Below are positions 8,571 through 17,103 of a stretch of DNA of 42,250 nt, in pieces (within the stretch, counting starts at the first letter, position 1; every line of letters begins with the position of its first letter). The translations under genes were made by a program, and so were the position numbers. The stretch comes from an uncultured Flavobacteriaceae bacterium (lineage in GTDB: Bacteria; Bacteroidota; Bacteroidia; Flavobacteriales; Flavobacteriaceae): NCBI GenBank assembly GCA_913045325.1, contig CAJWPZ010000014.1, positions 1 to 42,250 on the forward strand, read 5' to 3'. Under the pieces are notes generated by a model that was given only the letters and a program-made list of their open reading frames with translations, ran no database searches and was not told the DNA's origin.

Positions 8571-9374
8571 ATGAGAGAGATTGTTGTACGAAGTATATCG
8601 GGGATTTTATATGTCCTTGTCGTAATTTTATCCATGCACACCTCTTATGAAATATTCATGGTGCTTTTTCTTATACTAGGTCTCCAAACCCTCAAGGAAT
8701 TTAAAAAACTCATACAACTTAAATCCTTCACCTCTTATCTTCTACTCCCAATTTCGCTTTTACTGATAAGCTACTATCACCCAGGAGAGATTATACTATA
8801 TATATATTTAGGCTGTTGCTTACTTGTAAATATATTACTGGCCAAAGATTTGAAATCAACCACAAATAGCCTTTTACTTAAAGAGCAAAAATACATCCCT
8901 ACGATGCTCTACATCATTGGAGGCTTCGTTTTTATAACACGTATTGCATTTTCTGACGGGGTATTTAAGCCAGAGATTATTGTTGGGGTTTTTGTTTTAA
9001 TTTGGTGTAATGACACCTTTGCGTATATCATCGGAAAATCACTAGGTAAAAACAAATTACTGGAGAGCGTTTCTCCTAAAAAAACAATAGAAGGATTCTT
9101 TGGAGGGCTCATAGGAGCTATCATCGCAGGTTTTATTATCTTTAATATTTTAGACATATATACCCTAGCTATTTGGATATCCCTTGGGGTTATTATTTCA
9201 GTATTTGGAACCATTGGAGATTTAGTACAATCCAACTACAAACGACAAGCCGGGGTAAAAGATAGCGGAAACCTAATGCCTGGACATGGAGGATTATATG
9301 ACAGGCTGGATAGCGCTATTTATACTAGCCCATTTATTTATGCATTTTTACAACTTATAACTTATGTTTCATAA
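8571..9374 (+). CDS. cdsA: Phosphatidate cytidylyltransferase (CDP-diglyceride synthase)
   Basis: CdsA makes CDP-diacylglycerol from phosphatidate and CTP, the branch point for all membrane phospholipids. The 267-residue protein is mostly membrane segments, about seven to eight. The family signature is near the C terminus: SNYKRQAGVKDSGNLMPGHG (about 222-241), followed by GLYDRLDS with the metal-binding Asp residues. psd overlaps the last 11 bases, which suggests translational coupling. With psd downstream, the pair covers the first and last steps toward phosphatidylethanolamine; the intermediate serine transferase is not in the window. Confidence 0.95.
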   Translation: MREIVVRSISGILYVLVVILSMHTSYEIFMVLFLILGLQTLKEFKKLIQLKSFTSYLLLPISLLLISYYHPGEIILYIYLGCCLLVNILLAKDLKSTTNSLLLKEQKYIPTMLYIIGGFVFITRIAFSDGVFKPEIIVGVFVLIWCNDTFAYIIGKSLGKNKLLESVSPKKTIEGFFGGLIGAIIAGFIIFNILDIYTLAIWISLGVIISVFGTIGDLVQSNYKRQAGVKDSGNLMPGHGGLYDRLDSAIYTSPFIYAFLQLITYVS

Positions 9375-10014
9375 AGAAGGATACAAAATTATTTTAATTA
9401 CCTTGGTGTTAGTTATTGCAATGAGCTTGGCTGCAGATTATTTCATTGTAAACAACTACCTAAGAAGCACCATTATGCTCCTGGCCATTGTTATGCTTGT
9501 ACTCGTGTTGCAGTTTTTTAGAAACCCAAAACGAAACATAAACACAAGCGAAGATCATGTGGTATCTCCTGTAGATGGTAAAGTTGTGGTTATTGAAGAG
9601 GTTTTTGAAAAAGAGTTTTTTAATGAAAAAAGATTACAGGTCTCGGTATTTATGTCTCCCATAAACGTTCATGTAACACGTTACCCTGTTGCTGGGCAGG
9701 TGGTTTTTAGTAAATACCATCCCGGAAAATTTCTGGTTGCTTGGCATCCAAAATCTAGTGAAGAAAATGAGCGTACAACCGTGGTGGTGAACTCTAAAAA
9801 CTTCGGAGATGTGCTTCACCGTCAAATTGCAGGCGCTTTGGCAAGACGTATTGTAAATTACGCAGAAAAAGGACAACAAGTAACACAAGGTAGTGATAGC
9901 GGCTTTATTAAATTTGGATCTCGTGTAGATGTATTTCTTCCTATAGGTACAAAACTTGATGTAAAACTTAACGATGTTGTAAAAGGAGGAAGCTCCATTC
10001 TAGCATCTATTTAA
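9364..10014 (+). CDS. psd: Phosphatidylserine decarboxylase (short form)
   Basis: Psd converts phosphatidylserine to phosphatidylethanolamine with a pyruvoyl cofactor made by self-cleavage. The 216-residue length matches the short form of the enzyme, not the roughly 320-residue E. coli type. The self-processing site is visible at the C-terminal end, VKGGSSILASI, where cleavage at Gly-Ser would leave the pyruvoyl group on the small alpha chain. HVTRYPV near residue 103 carries the conserved His region. Two N-terminal membrane segments (about 9-30 and 33-52) anchor it. It overlaps cdsA by 11 bases, and the ACBP gene starts 18 bases downstream. Confidence 0.93.
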   Translation: MFHKEGYKIILITLVLVIAMSLAADYFIVNNYLRSTIMLLAIVMLVLVLQFFRNPKRNINTSEDHVVSPVDGKVVVIEEVFEKEFFNEKRLQVSVFMSPINVHVTRYPVAGQVVFSKYHPGKFLVAWHPKSSEENERTTVVVNSKNFGDVLHRQIAGALARRIVNYAEKGQQVTQGSDSGFIKFGSRVDVFLPIGTKLDVKLNDVVKGGSSILASI

Positions 10015-10032
10015 ACACAGCAAACTACAGTA

Positions 10033-10302
10033 ATGACTTCTCAGGAGATAGACATCGCATTTAAAAAAGCTGTTGAAAGCGTAAATAGGCACAAAGAGCC
10101 ATTTCCTGCTGATACATTATTAAAGCTGTATGCCTATTACAAACGCGCTACAAACTCCTGGCACAATCCAAGTAATAGCAAGAAAAAACTAATTTCAGCT
10201 TTTAAAACAAATGCACTCTTTCAAGCTCAGCATCTTACTGAAGATCAGGCCAAGCTGGAATACATAGAAACCTCAACCCATTATTTTTTGTATAGAAAGT
10301 AA
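10033..10302 (+). CDS. Acyl-CoA-binding protein
   Basis: This 89-residue protein matches the four-helix acyl-CoA-binding family over its whole length. LLKLYAYYKRAT (about 25-36) is the core signature, with the conserved Tyr and Lys that hold the CoA moiety, and the helix with Trp (NSWHNPSN) follows. Family members bind medium- and long-chain acyl-CoA esters in the cytoplasm and are widespread in eukaryotes but patchy in bacteria. Its place directly behind cdsA and psd suggests acyl-CoA supply or buffering for lipid synthesis; that is inference. The stop is 4 bases from the convergent valS stop, leaving no room for a terminator. Confidence 0.9.
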   Translation: MTSQEIDIAFKKAVESVNRHKEPFPADTLLKLYAYYKRATNSWHNPSNSKKKLISAFKTNALFQAQHLTEDQAKLEYIETSTHYFLYRK

Positions 10303-10306
10303 TCTT

Positions 10307-12940
10307 TTAACTAAGACTTTTTATGGAGCTTTCTATAGTTTCAATTTTAGCAATTGCATCTGCCTCTTTCTTGCGCTCGTTATCAACCACTTTTTGTGGA
10401 GCCCCGCTTACAAATTTTTGGTTTTTCAACTTACCTTGTACGCTTTTTAGAAACCCTTGAGTGTATTTTAACTCCTCTTTTAGTTTAAGTATTTCCTGGG
10501 CTAGGTCAATAGTTCCTTCAATGGGTATAAAATATTCGTTAGACTTCACCCTAAAGGTTAAGGCGCCCTCTACCCCACTTGAAACAGGAGTCATCTCACT
10601 AATGTTTCCTAATTTTTTTATAACAACATCGAACTGATTATCTACACGCTCTGTATTAATTACTGAAAGAGAAATAGCATCTTTAAAAGCAATGTTCTTT
10701 TCCTTTCTGATGGTTCTAATTCCAGAAATAACCTCAGCTGCAAACTCAAAATCAGTTAATAAGGCTGTGTTTATAGCTACTGTTTTTGGCCAATGGTTAA
10801 CAATCAAGGCTTGTTGAGGAGTTCTTGGGGCAATGGTATGCCAAAGTTCTTCTGTTAAAAATGGCATAAATGGATGTAGCACTCTTAGGTTATCCTCAAA
10901 GATAGCGATCACACTATCATAGGTTTTTTTATCTATAGGAGCCTGGTATGCTGGCTTTACAATTTCTAAAAGCCAACCACAAAAATCATCCCATACCAAC
11001 TTATAACTTGCCATTAAAGCATCACTAATTCTGTACTTACTGTAATGATCCTCAATCTCAACAAGGGTTTGTTGTAAACGAGATTGATACCACTCAACAG
11101 CTATTTTAGATGATTCTGGCTGTGAGATAGTAGCATCAATATCCCAAGATTGGGTTAACTTAAATGCATTCCAAATTTTATTTGAAAAGCCTTTTCCTTG
11201 TTGGCACAGCCCTTCATCAAACATTAAATCATTTCCAGCGGCAGCGCTTAAAAGAAGCCCTACTCGCACCCCATCTGCACTGTAGGTTTCTATAAGTTTT
11301 AAAGCATCTGGAGAATTCCCTAAAGATTTACTCATTTTACGACGCTGCTTGTCTCGAACTAGTCCTGTTAGGTATACATTTTTAAAAGGTTTTTTACCTG
11401 TATACTCAAAGCCGGCTATGATCATTCTTGCTACCCAGAAAAACAAAATATCTGGTCCAGTAACCAAATCATTGGTTGGGTAGTAATAGTTAAATTCCTC
11501 ATTATCTGGATTGTTTAATCCATCAAATACGCTCATAGGCCAAAGCCAAGATGAAAACCAAGTATCCAGAGCGTCGGTTTCTTGGCGCAAATCTGTAGCT
11601 TTTAAAGAGGCATTACTCGTTTTTTCTTTGGCCAATGTCAAGGCCTCTTCTATAGATTCAGCTACTACAAAATCTTCTTTTCCATCTGCGTAGAAATAGG
11701 CCGGAATTTGTTGTCCCCACCATAGTTGGCGAGAAATATTCCAATCTCTAATATTGGTCATCCAATGACGGTAGGTATTCTCAAATTTCTTTGGATGTAA
11801 AACCACATCATCTTGCTCAAGCACCGCTTTTATTGCAGGCTTTACTAAATCTTCCATTTTTAAAAACCACTGATCGCTAAGACGCGGCTCTATAACTGCC
11901 TTGGTACGCTCACTGGTTCCTACTTTATTCAGGTGCTGCTCTGTTTTAATCAAAGCGCCCAATTCTGCAAGCTCAGCTGTAATTTCTTTACGCACCACAA
12001 AGCGGTCTTTTCCTTGGTAGTGTAATCCAAAACTATTGAGCGAAGCATCGTCATTAAAAATATCTATAACCTCTAATTTGTGGGTATCTCCCAGTATTTT
12101 GTCATTCTGATCATGTGCTGGAGTTACTTTTAAACACCCTGTACCAAACTCTATATCTACGTATGGGTCTTCTATTATTGGGATGACTCTATTGCAAATA
12201 GGCACAATGGCTTTTTTCCCTTTTAAATGAGCAAAACGCGCATCATCTGGGTTTATACAAATAGCGGTATCACCAAAAATAGTTTCTGGACGTGTAGTAG
12301 CAATGGTTAGGGTCTGGTCGCTGTCTTGTATTTTATAGGAAATATAAAACAAATCACCTTGTTGTTCTACAAAATTAACCTCTTCATCACTCAAAGTTGT
12401 TTTTGCCTGAGGATCCCAATTTACCATTCTATAACCACGGTAAATAAGCCCTTTGTTATATAAATCAACAAAACTTTTTATAACCTGAGTAGACATGCTA
12501 GGATCTAGGGTAAATTTTGTGCGTTCCCAATCACAAGAGGCGCCCAATTTTTTAAGTTGATCTAAAATAACACCTCCATACTCATCGGTCCAGTCCCAGG
12601 CGTGTTTTAAAAATTCTTCTCTTGTTAAATCTGCCTTTTGGATTCCTTTTTCTTTAAGGCGTGCAACAACCTTGGCCTCTGTAGCGATACTTGCATGATC
12701 GGTGCCAGGTACCCAACAGGCATTAAAGCCTTTTAAGCGCGCCCGGCGTATCAACACATCTTGTATAGTGTTGTTTAGCATATGTCCCATGTGGAGTATT
12801 CCTGTGACGTTTGGAGGAGGTATTACAATAGTGTACGGCTCACGATCATCTACTTCACTATGAAAATAGTTGTGCTGCATCCAGTATTGGTACCACTTGT
12901 CTTCAACATCTTGTGCATTATAAGCTCCTGCTTGGGTCAT
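10307..12940 (-). CDS. valS: Valine--tRNA ligase
   Basis: ValS charges tRNA-Val. The 877-residue length is normal for the bacterial enzyme. The class I signature appears as HMGH at residues 50-53 (HIGH variant), and the KMSKS loop is near 533. The connective-peptide editing domain lies between them, with TTRPETIFGDTA and GTGCLKVTPAHDQND as its recognisable strands. The C-terminal coiled coil (about 810-877) has the Lys/Glu-rich heptads typical of ValS, ending in the LKNQKFVSGAP repeat. The ATG start is supported by the conserved N terminus. It stands alone and leftward, convergent with the phospholipid genes and divergent from the DUF1573 gene. Confidence 0.97.
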   Translation of the reverse strand: MTQAGAYNAQDVEDKWYQYWMQHNYFHSEVDDREPYTIVIPPPNVTGILHMGHMLNNTIQDVLIRRARLKGFNACWVPGTDHASIATEAKVVARLKEKGIQKADLTREEFLKHAWDWTDEYGGVILDQLKKLGASCDWERTKFTLDPSMSTQVIKSFVDLYNKGLIYRGYRMVNWDPQAKTTLSDEEVNFVEQQGDLFYISYKIQDSDQTLTIATTRPETIFGDTAICINPDDARFAHLKGKKAIVPICNRVIPIIEDPYVDIEFGTGCLKVTPAHDQNDKILGDTHKLEVIDIFNDDASLNSFGLHYQGKDRFVVRKEITAELAELGALIKTEQHLNKVGTSERTKAVIEPRLSDQWFLKMEDLVKPAIKAVLEQDDVVLHPKKFENTYRHWMTNIRDWNISRQLWWGQQIPAYFYADGKEDFVVAESIEEALTLAKEKTSNASLKATDLRQETDALDTWFSSWLWPMSVFDGLNNPDNEEFNYYYPTNDLVTGPDILFFWVARMIIAGFEYTGKKPFKNVYLTGLVRDKQRRKMSKSLGNSPDALKLIETYSADGVRVGLLLSAAAGNDLMFDEGLCQQGKGFSNKIWNAFKLTQSWDIDATISQPESSKIAVEWYQSRLQQTLVEIEDHYSKYRISDALMASYKLVWDDFCGWLLEIVKPAYQAPIDKKTYDSVIAIFEDNLRVLHPFMPFLTEELWHTIAPRTPQQALIVNHWPKTVAINTALLTDFEFAAEVISGIRTIRKEKNIAFKDAISLSVINTERVDNQFDVVIKKLGNISEMTPVSSGVEGALTFRVKSNEYFIPIEGTIDLAQEILKLKEELKYTQGFLKSVQGKLKNQKFVSGAPQKVVDNERKKEADAIAKIETIESSIKSLS

Positions 12941-13020
12941 TTTGGTATCATTTTTGAAATAAGATTGTAAAAATAGGGATATCTCTAGTATTATGAAATG
13001 TTTAATGTCTATAACTTAAC

Positions 13021-13051
13021 TTGCATAGCATACTAAAGTTCCCTAATTTAG
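13021..13051 (+). promoter_or_regulatory. Predicted promoter of the DUF1573 gene
   Basis: TTG at 13021-13023 is followed after 20 bp by TAATTTAG at 13044-13051, one mismatch from TAnnTTTG. The spacing fits the Flavobacteriia -33/-7 pattern. The start codon lies 22 bases downstream. Confidence 0.5.
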
Positions 13052-13072
13052 CAATCCTTTAAATTATATGAT

Positions 13073-13471
13073 ATGAAAAAGTTAATAGTAGTAGCTTTAA
13101 TTAGCCTGATTGGATACACCTCAAGTGCGCAAGCAAAAATTAGTTTCAAGAACGAAACAGTAGATTACGGAAAGATCATAAAGGGAAGTGACGGCATTCG
13201 TGTGTTTGAATTCACCAATACTGGAGATGCAGAATTAGTGGTAACAAATGTAAAATCTAGTTGTGGGTGTACGGTTCCAAAAAAACCAGAAGGACCTATT
13301 GCCCCAGGAGCCTCAGGGAGTATTGAAGTTAAGTATGACACCAACAGAGTGGGTCCCATAAGAAAAACAGTAACTGTGTATTCTAATGCAGATGAGCCTA
13401 TAAAAGCGCTAAAAATAAAAGGAGAAGTTTTAAACTCCTCTAAAAGCATCTTAGAAAAAACAGAAGAATAA
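13073..13471 (+). CDS. Exported DUF1573 protein
   Basis: This 132-residue protein has a Sec signal peptide (about 1-20, ending SSAQA) followed by one DUF1573 domain. The recognisable element is SSCGCTVPKKP (about 63-73), and the rest is a beta sandwich with NTGDAEL and RKTVTVYSNA strands resembling ASPM/SPD-2/Hydin immunoglobulin-like repeats. Proteins with this domain are common and exported in Bacteroidota, but no biochemical role is established to my knowledge. It is a single gene with its own promoter and a strong terminator. Confidence 0.85.
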   Translation: MKKLIVVALISLIGYTSSAQAKISFKNETVDYGKIIKGSDGIRVFEFTNTGDAELVVTNVKSSCGCTVPKKPEGPIAPGASGSIEVKYDTNRVGPIRKTVTVYSNADEPIKALKIKGEVLNSSKSILEKTEE

Positions 13472-13497
13472 CACCTCTTTTTTTAAATATATAATTT

Positions 13498-13531
13498 GGT
13501 CGATTTACTTTTGTAAATCGACCTTTTTTTT
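13498..13531 (+). terminator. Rho-independent terminator after the DUF1573 gene
   Basis: A perfect 11-bp stem GGTCGATTTAC / GTAAATCGACC with a TTTT loop is followed by eight T. It isolates the DUF1573 gene from the aminotransferase-murB operon. Confidence 0.93.
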
Positions 13532-13630
13532 ACAGTAACTCTAGGTGTAAAAAAAATAGGCAAACGGGAGGCCTACCATAGCATATTTTTAAACTATTTT
13601 TTGCAACTTTGTTATTCAAATAATACTGTT

Positions 13631-14821
13631 ATGCCAACAATTTCAACCAAAGGGCAATTAATGCCCGAATCACCTATAAGAAAGCTGGTTCCTTTCGCAG
13701 AGAAAGCCTACAAAGCAAACAAAAAAGTATATCATCTTAATATTGGACAACCAGATATTAAGAGTCCAAAACAGGCCATGGATGCGGTAGCTTCTCACTC
13801 ACTTGATGTTCTTGCATACACAAGATCTGAAGGGTCAGAGACCTACAGAATGAAAATTGCAGCCTATTATCAAGGAAAAAACATTCCTGTAGATCACAAT
13901 GAGCTTATTGTAACAACAGGTGGTAGCGAGGCCCTTTTATTTGCCATGGGTAGTATTGCAGACACTGGAGATGAAATTATTATTCCAGAGCCTTTTTATG
14001 CAAATTACAATGGCTTTGCAATAGCATCTGGGGTAAAAATAGTGCCGGTTATTTCAAAAATAGAAGACAACTTTGCCTTGCCTAATATTTCAGAATTTGA
14101 AAAACTTATTACTCCAAAAACAAAGGCTATTCTTATTTGTAACCCAGGAAACCCAACGGGGTATCTTTACTCTAAGCAAGAAATACAAACCCTAGCAGCT
14201 ATTGTAAAAAAGCACGATCTATTTCTAGTGGCTGATGAAGTGTATAGAGAATTTACCTACGATAATGTAAAGCATTATTCTATTCTAGAAGAACCAGGTA
14301 TGGATCAGTACGCAATAATAATAGATTCTGTTTCCAAACGTTATTCTATGTGTGGAGCGCGTATTGGCTGTTTGGTGAGTAAAAACAAAAAGGTATTAAA
14401 TACTGCATTAAAATTTGCGCAAGCAAGGTTAAGCCCCCCTACATTCGCACAAATAGCAAGTGAAGCGGCGTTAAGCACTCCGCAATCCTATTTTGACCAA
14501 GTCACGCTAGAGTATAAAGACAGGCGCGATATTTTAATTGAAAAACTAGAAGAAATTCCAGGAGTTAAAGTTGGATACCCTAAAGGTGCCTTTTATTGTA
14601 TTGTACAGCTACCTATAAAAAATAGTGATGCATTTGCACAGTGGCTCCTAGAAGAGTTTGATGTTGATGGAGAAACCATTATGGTAGCTCCAGCGGCAGG
14701 ATTTTACTCCTCACCAGGCGTTGGTCTAAATCAAATACGGATTGCATACGTACTTAATAAAGAAAGCCTAATTAAAGCAGTACATATTTTAAAACAAGCA
14801 CTAGTAGTCTATAAAGAGTAA
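13631..14821 (+). CDS. Pyridoxal phosphate-dependent aminotransferase, aspartate aminotransferase type (class I)
   Basis: This is a fold-type I aminotransferase of 396 residues. Landmarks: HLNIGQPDI near the start, TTGGSEALLF (cofactor phosphate contacts), CNPGNPTG (substrate and cofactor Asn), VADEVYREF, and SVSKRYSMCGARIG with the Schiff-base lysine at about 236. The C-terminal IRIAYV carries the carboxylate-binding Arg. The amino-acid substrate is not decided by these motifs. The reading frame can be extended to a TTG at 13601, but the family N terminus begins near PTISTKGQLMPESP, so the ATG at 13631 is chosen. The stop overlaps the murB start (TAATG), implying coupled translation. Confidence 0.9.
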   Translation: MPTISTKGQLMPESPIRKLVPFAEKAYKANKKVYHLNIGQPDIKSPKQAMDAVASHSLDVLAYTRSEGSETYRMKIAAYYQGKNIPVDHNELIVTTGGSEALLFAMGSIADTGDEIIIPEPFYANYNGFAIASGVKIVPVISKIEDNFALPNISEFEKLITPKTKAILICNPGNPTGYLYSKQEIQTLAAIVKKHDLFLVADEVYREFTYDNVKHYSILEEPGMDQYAIIIDSVSKRYSMCGARIGCLVSKNKKVLNTALKFAQARLSPPTFAQIASEAALSTPQSYFDQVTLEYKDRRDILIEKLEEIPGVKVGYPKGAFYCIVQLPIKNSDAFAQWLLEEFDVDGETIMVAPAAGFYSSPGVGLNQIRIAYVLNKESLIKAVHILKQALVVYKE

Positions 14822-15834
14822 TGCACATACAACAAAACATATCTTTAAAGTCTTACAATACCTTTGGTATAGAGAGTGAGGCGCGGTATTTTGTTTCTGT
14901 ACATACCATCGGGGAGCTACAAGAAGCCCTGAGTCTACCCAACTATTTAAAAAAATTCTTGCTTGGCGGAGGAAGTAACATGCTACTCACCGGCCCTATT
15001 GACGCTCTTGTTATACATGTTAACCTTAAAGGAATTGCTATAGAAAATCAAAACCAAGATTACATCCAGCTTTCCTGCATGGCAGGAGAAAACTGGCATG
15101 ATTTTGTACTACACTGCATAGACAACAATTATGGCGGGCTAGAAAACATGTCTCTTATACCGGGTAACGTAGGCACTGCTCCTATTCAAAACATAGGCGC
15201 TTATGGTGTGGAGTTAAAAGATGTATTTTTGAAATGTGATGCCATTGAAATTGCCACTTCCAAAGAAGTTTCTTTCACTGATCAGCAGTGTGATTTTGGG
15301 TATAGAAATTCTATTTTCAAAACCACGCACAAAGGCCAATACGTGATTACTAGGGTTACGTTTAAACTTACCAAAAACAAGCACAAAATACAAACACAGT
15401 ACGGTGCTATTAATGAGCACTTGTCTTTAAATAACATTACAAATCCTACCATTAAGCAGGTTAGTGATGCCGTGATAGCCATAAGAGAATCTAAATTACC
15501 AGATCCAAAAAAGCTAGGCAACAGTGGTAGCTTTTTTAAAAACCCGGTGGTAGACAGCAAAACCTTTGAGGCTTTTAATGCAAAATTTCCAGAGGCACCT
15601 TTTTATGCCCTGGCTAATTCTGAATTTAAAATACCCGCTGGCTGGCTTATTGAACAAGCAGGATTTAAAGGCAAACGCTATGGTGATGCTGGAGTTCATG
15701 AAAACCAAGCCCTTGTCTTAGTGAATTATGGAAATGCCACTGGAGCGCAAATTTGGGAATTGGCACTTAAGATCCAGAAAAAAGTAGCAAAAGACTTCGG
15801 CATTACCATAGAGCCAGAGGTAAATGTATTTTAA
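14821..15834 (+). CDS. murB: UDP-N-acetylenolpyruvoylglucosamine reductase
   Basis: MurB is the FAD enzyme that reduces UDP-GlcNAc-enolpyruvate to UDP-MurNAc in peptidoglycan synthesis. The 337-residue length and pattern match the longer type I (E. coli-like) form. FAD-site motifs are LLGGGSNMLL (about 47-56) and GGLENMSLIPGNVGTAPIQN. The proton-donor Ser lies in GNSGSFFKNP (about 235), and the second catalytic Glu in the C-terminal EPEV. The start codon overlaps the aminotransferase stop by one base, so the two are co-translated. No terminator follows before the microprotein gene. Confidence 0.96.
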   Translation: MHIQQNISLKSYNTFGIESEARYFVSVHTIGELQEALSLPNYLKKFLLGGGSNMLLTGPIDALVIHVNLKGIAIENQNQDYIQLSCMAGENWHDFVLHCIDNNYGGLENMSLIPGNVGTAPIQNIGAYGVELKDVFLKCDAIEIATSKEVSFTDQQCDFGYRNSIFKTTHKGQYVITRVTFKLTKNKHKIQTQYGAINEHLSLNNITNPTIKQVSDAVIAIRESKLPDPKKLGNSGSFFKNPVVDSKTFEAFNAKFPEAPFYALANSEFKIPAGWLIEQAGFKGKRYGDAGVHENQALVLVNYGNATGAQIWELALKIQKKVAKDFGITIEPEVNVF

Positions 15835-15923
15835 ACATAGCTGTAACACACCTTTAAACACCGGCAGGAATTGAATTATTAATATTCATTGTTTCTCCCA
15901 AAAAATCCTCGTATTTTCACACT

Positions 15924-16097
15924 ATGGAACCACAAGCATTTAGCAACCCATTTATGCTCATTTTTGGCGGTCTTATTTTATTAGTTGTTCTCTATTTTTG
16001 GAATAAAAAAAATCAAACTAGTTTGAAAAATCGTAAAAACATAACATTTAAACAACGCTACAACCAGCGTAAAAAGACAGATCAAGAAAAACGGTAA
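15924..16097 (+). CDS. 57-aa single-pass membrane microprotein, unknown function
   Basis: A short open frame encodes 57 residues, starting MEPQAFSNPFML. One hydrophobic segment (about 10-26, FMLIFGGLILLVVLYFW) is followed by a strongly basic, Asn/Gln/Lys-rich tail of 30 residues ending in TDQEKR. This is the topology of a small inner-membrane protein with its tail in the cytoplasm. It ends 3 bases before the adenosyltransferase ATG, so it is probably co-transcribed and coupled with it. I recognise no family. Support: ATG start, membrane pattern, tight spacing and same strand. Against: it is short, and I could not check conservation. Confidence 0.55.
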   Translation: MEPQAFSNPFMLIFGGLILLVVLYFWNKKNQTSLKNRKNITFKQRYNQRKKTDQEKR

Positions 16098-16100
16098 GCT

Positions 16101-16673
16101 ATGAAAATTTACACAAAAACTGGTGATACAGGAACCACGGCCCTCTTTGGAGGCACTCGTGTTGCCAAGCACCATATTCGCATCGAGAGTTACGGCACCG
16201 TAGATGAGCTAAACTCATACATAGGCCTTATTAGAGATCAAGAAATAGATCTTGACATTAAAGAGGTCTTGATAGATATTCAAAACAAGTTATTTACCGT
16301 GGGCGCGATTTTGGCAACACCGCCAGAAAAAGAAACATTAAAAAACGGAAAAGAAAGACTAAATATTCCTAAAATTTCTGAGCAAGACATTACAAGGCTA
16401 GAAACACAAATGGATAAAATGAATGAGTTGCTGCCTCAAATGACACACTTTGTACTTCCTGGAGGTCACACCACGGTGTCATATTGTCACATAGCGCGTT
16501 GTGTGTGTCGAAGAGCAGAACGTATCGCAACTCTTTTAAACGAGCAACAAGGCATTGACCCTCGGGTATTAAAATACCTTAACAGACTATCTGACTATCT
16601 ATTTGTAGTGGCACGGAAGTTGTCTTATGATTTAAAGGCAGACGAAGTTAAGTGGATTCCTGAAAAATTATAA
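16101..16673 (+). CDS. Cob(I)alamin adenosyltransferase, PduO type
   Basis: This enzyme transfers the 5'-deoxyadenosyl group of ATP to cob(I)alamin, making adenosylcobalamin. The 190 residues match the PduO family, which is unrelated to the CobA/BtuR type. The N-terminal ATP-binding motif is YTKTGDTGTTALFGG (about 4-18), then SYGTVDELNS. The helix RCVCRRAER (about 134-142) and LNRLSDYLFVVAR near the C terminus are conserved. No B12 synthesis genes are in the window, so it probably works on salvaged cobamides. Users in this window are the methylmalonyl-CoA mutase chaperone MeaB (25 kb) and the CarH-type photoreceptor (38 kb). Confidence 0.93.
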   Translation: MKIYTKTGDTGTTALFGGTRVAKHHIRIESYGTVDELNSYIGLIRDQEIDLDIKEVLIDIQNKLFTVGAILATPPEKETLKNGKERLNIPKISEQDITRLETQMDKMNELLPQMTHFVLPGGHTTVSYCHIARCVCRRAERIATLLNEQQGIDPRVLKYLNRLSDYLFVVARKLSYDLKADEVKWIPEKL

Positions 16674-16817
16674 ACATTAATAAATGCTTTTGCGAGCCTT
16701 AAAATTAATTTTTATATGATGTTTTTAATCATAGGTTTTTGCTCAAAAACATCACAAGCAATTACCTGACAAACAGATAATTGTAAACGTTCTTATAAAT
16801 AAAGCTTAAATAAGTTG

Positions 16818-16846
16818 TTTTTTAGTTGACTATATCGACTAAAAAA
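16818..16846 (+). promoter_or_regulatory. Operator-like inverted repeat overlapping the DUF2795 promoter
   Basis: Arms TTTTTTAGTTGA (16818-16829) and TCGACTAAAAAA (16835-16846) match at 11 of 12 positions around a 5-bp spacer. The left arm contains the TTG of the predicted -33 element, and the right arm ends next to the -7 element. This position suits a repressor or activator site; the protein is unknown. Confidence 0.55.
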
Positions 16847-16855
16847 TTATTTTTG
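16826..16855 (+). promoter_or_regulatory. Predicted promoter of the DUF2795 gene (and perhaps secA)
   Basis: TTG at 16826-16828 and TATTTTTG at 16848-16855 are separated by 19 bp, a full match to the Bacteroidota pattern. The start codon is 22 bases downstream. No convincing -7 element lies between here and secA, so secA may depend partly on it. Confidence 0.7.
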
Positions 16856-16877
16856 CACAAAATTAAAACATTAACCA

Positions 16878-17099
16878 ATGTACTGGACATTAGAATTAGC
16901 ATCCTATTTAAGTGATGCGCCTTGGCCGGCAGCTAAAGACGAATTAATTGACTACGCCATTAGAACGGGAGCACCACTAGAGGTTGTAGAAAATTTACAA
17001 GCCATAGAAGATGAGGGAGACTCTTATGATTCTATAGAAGAAATTTGGCCAGATTACCCAACAGATGAAGACTATCTGTGGAACGAGGACGAATATTAA
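16878..17099 (+). CDS. Small acidic DUF2795 protein
   Basis: This 73-residue protein is rich in Asp, Glu, Trp and Tyr. It has no signal peptide or membrane segment, so it should be cytoplasmic. An N-terminal helical part (MYWTLELASYLSDAPWP, then DELIDYAIRTGAP) is followed by a helix containing VVENLQAIEDEG and a very acidic tail (EEIWPDYPTDEDYLWNEDEY). The central part resembles the DUF2795 domain, for which no function is established to my knowledge. A strong promoter with an overlapping palindrome precedes it. An array of hairpins including a terminator separates it from secA on the same strand. Its real role is unknown. Confidence 0.75.
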   Translation: MYWTLELASYLSDAPWPAAKDELIDYAIRTGAPLEVVENLQAIEDEGDSYDSIEEIWPDYPTDEDYLWNEDEY

Positions 17100-17103
17100 T
17101 ATA

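Noticed and set aside
16718-16753. Hairpin GATGTTTTT / AAAAACATC downstream of the adenosyltransferase as a terminator or riboswitch
   Set aside because: The loop is 18 nt and no T run follows; no B12-box-like sequence is present, so neither role can be supported.
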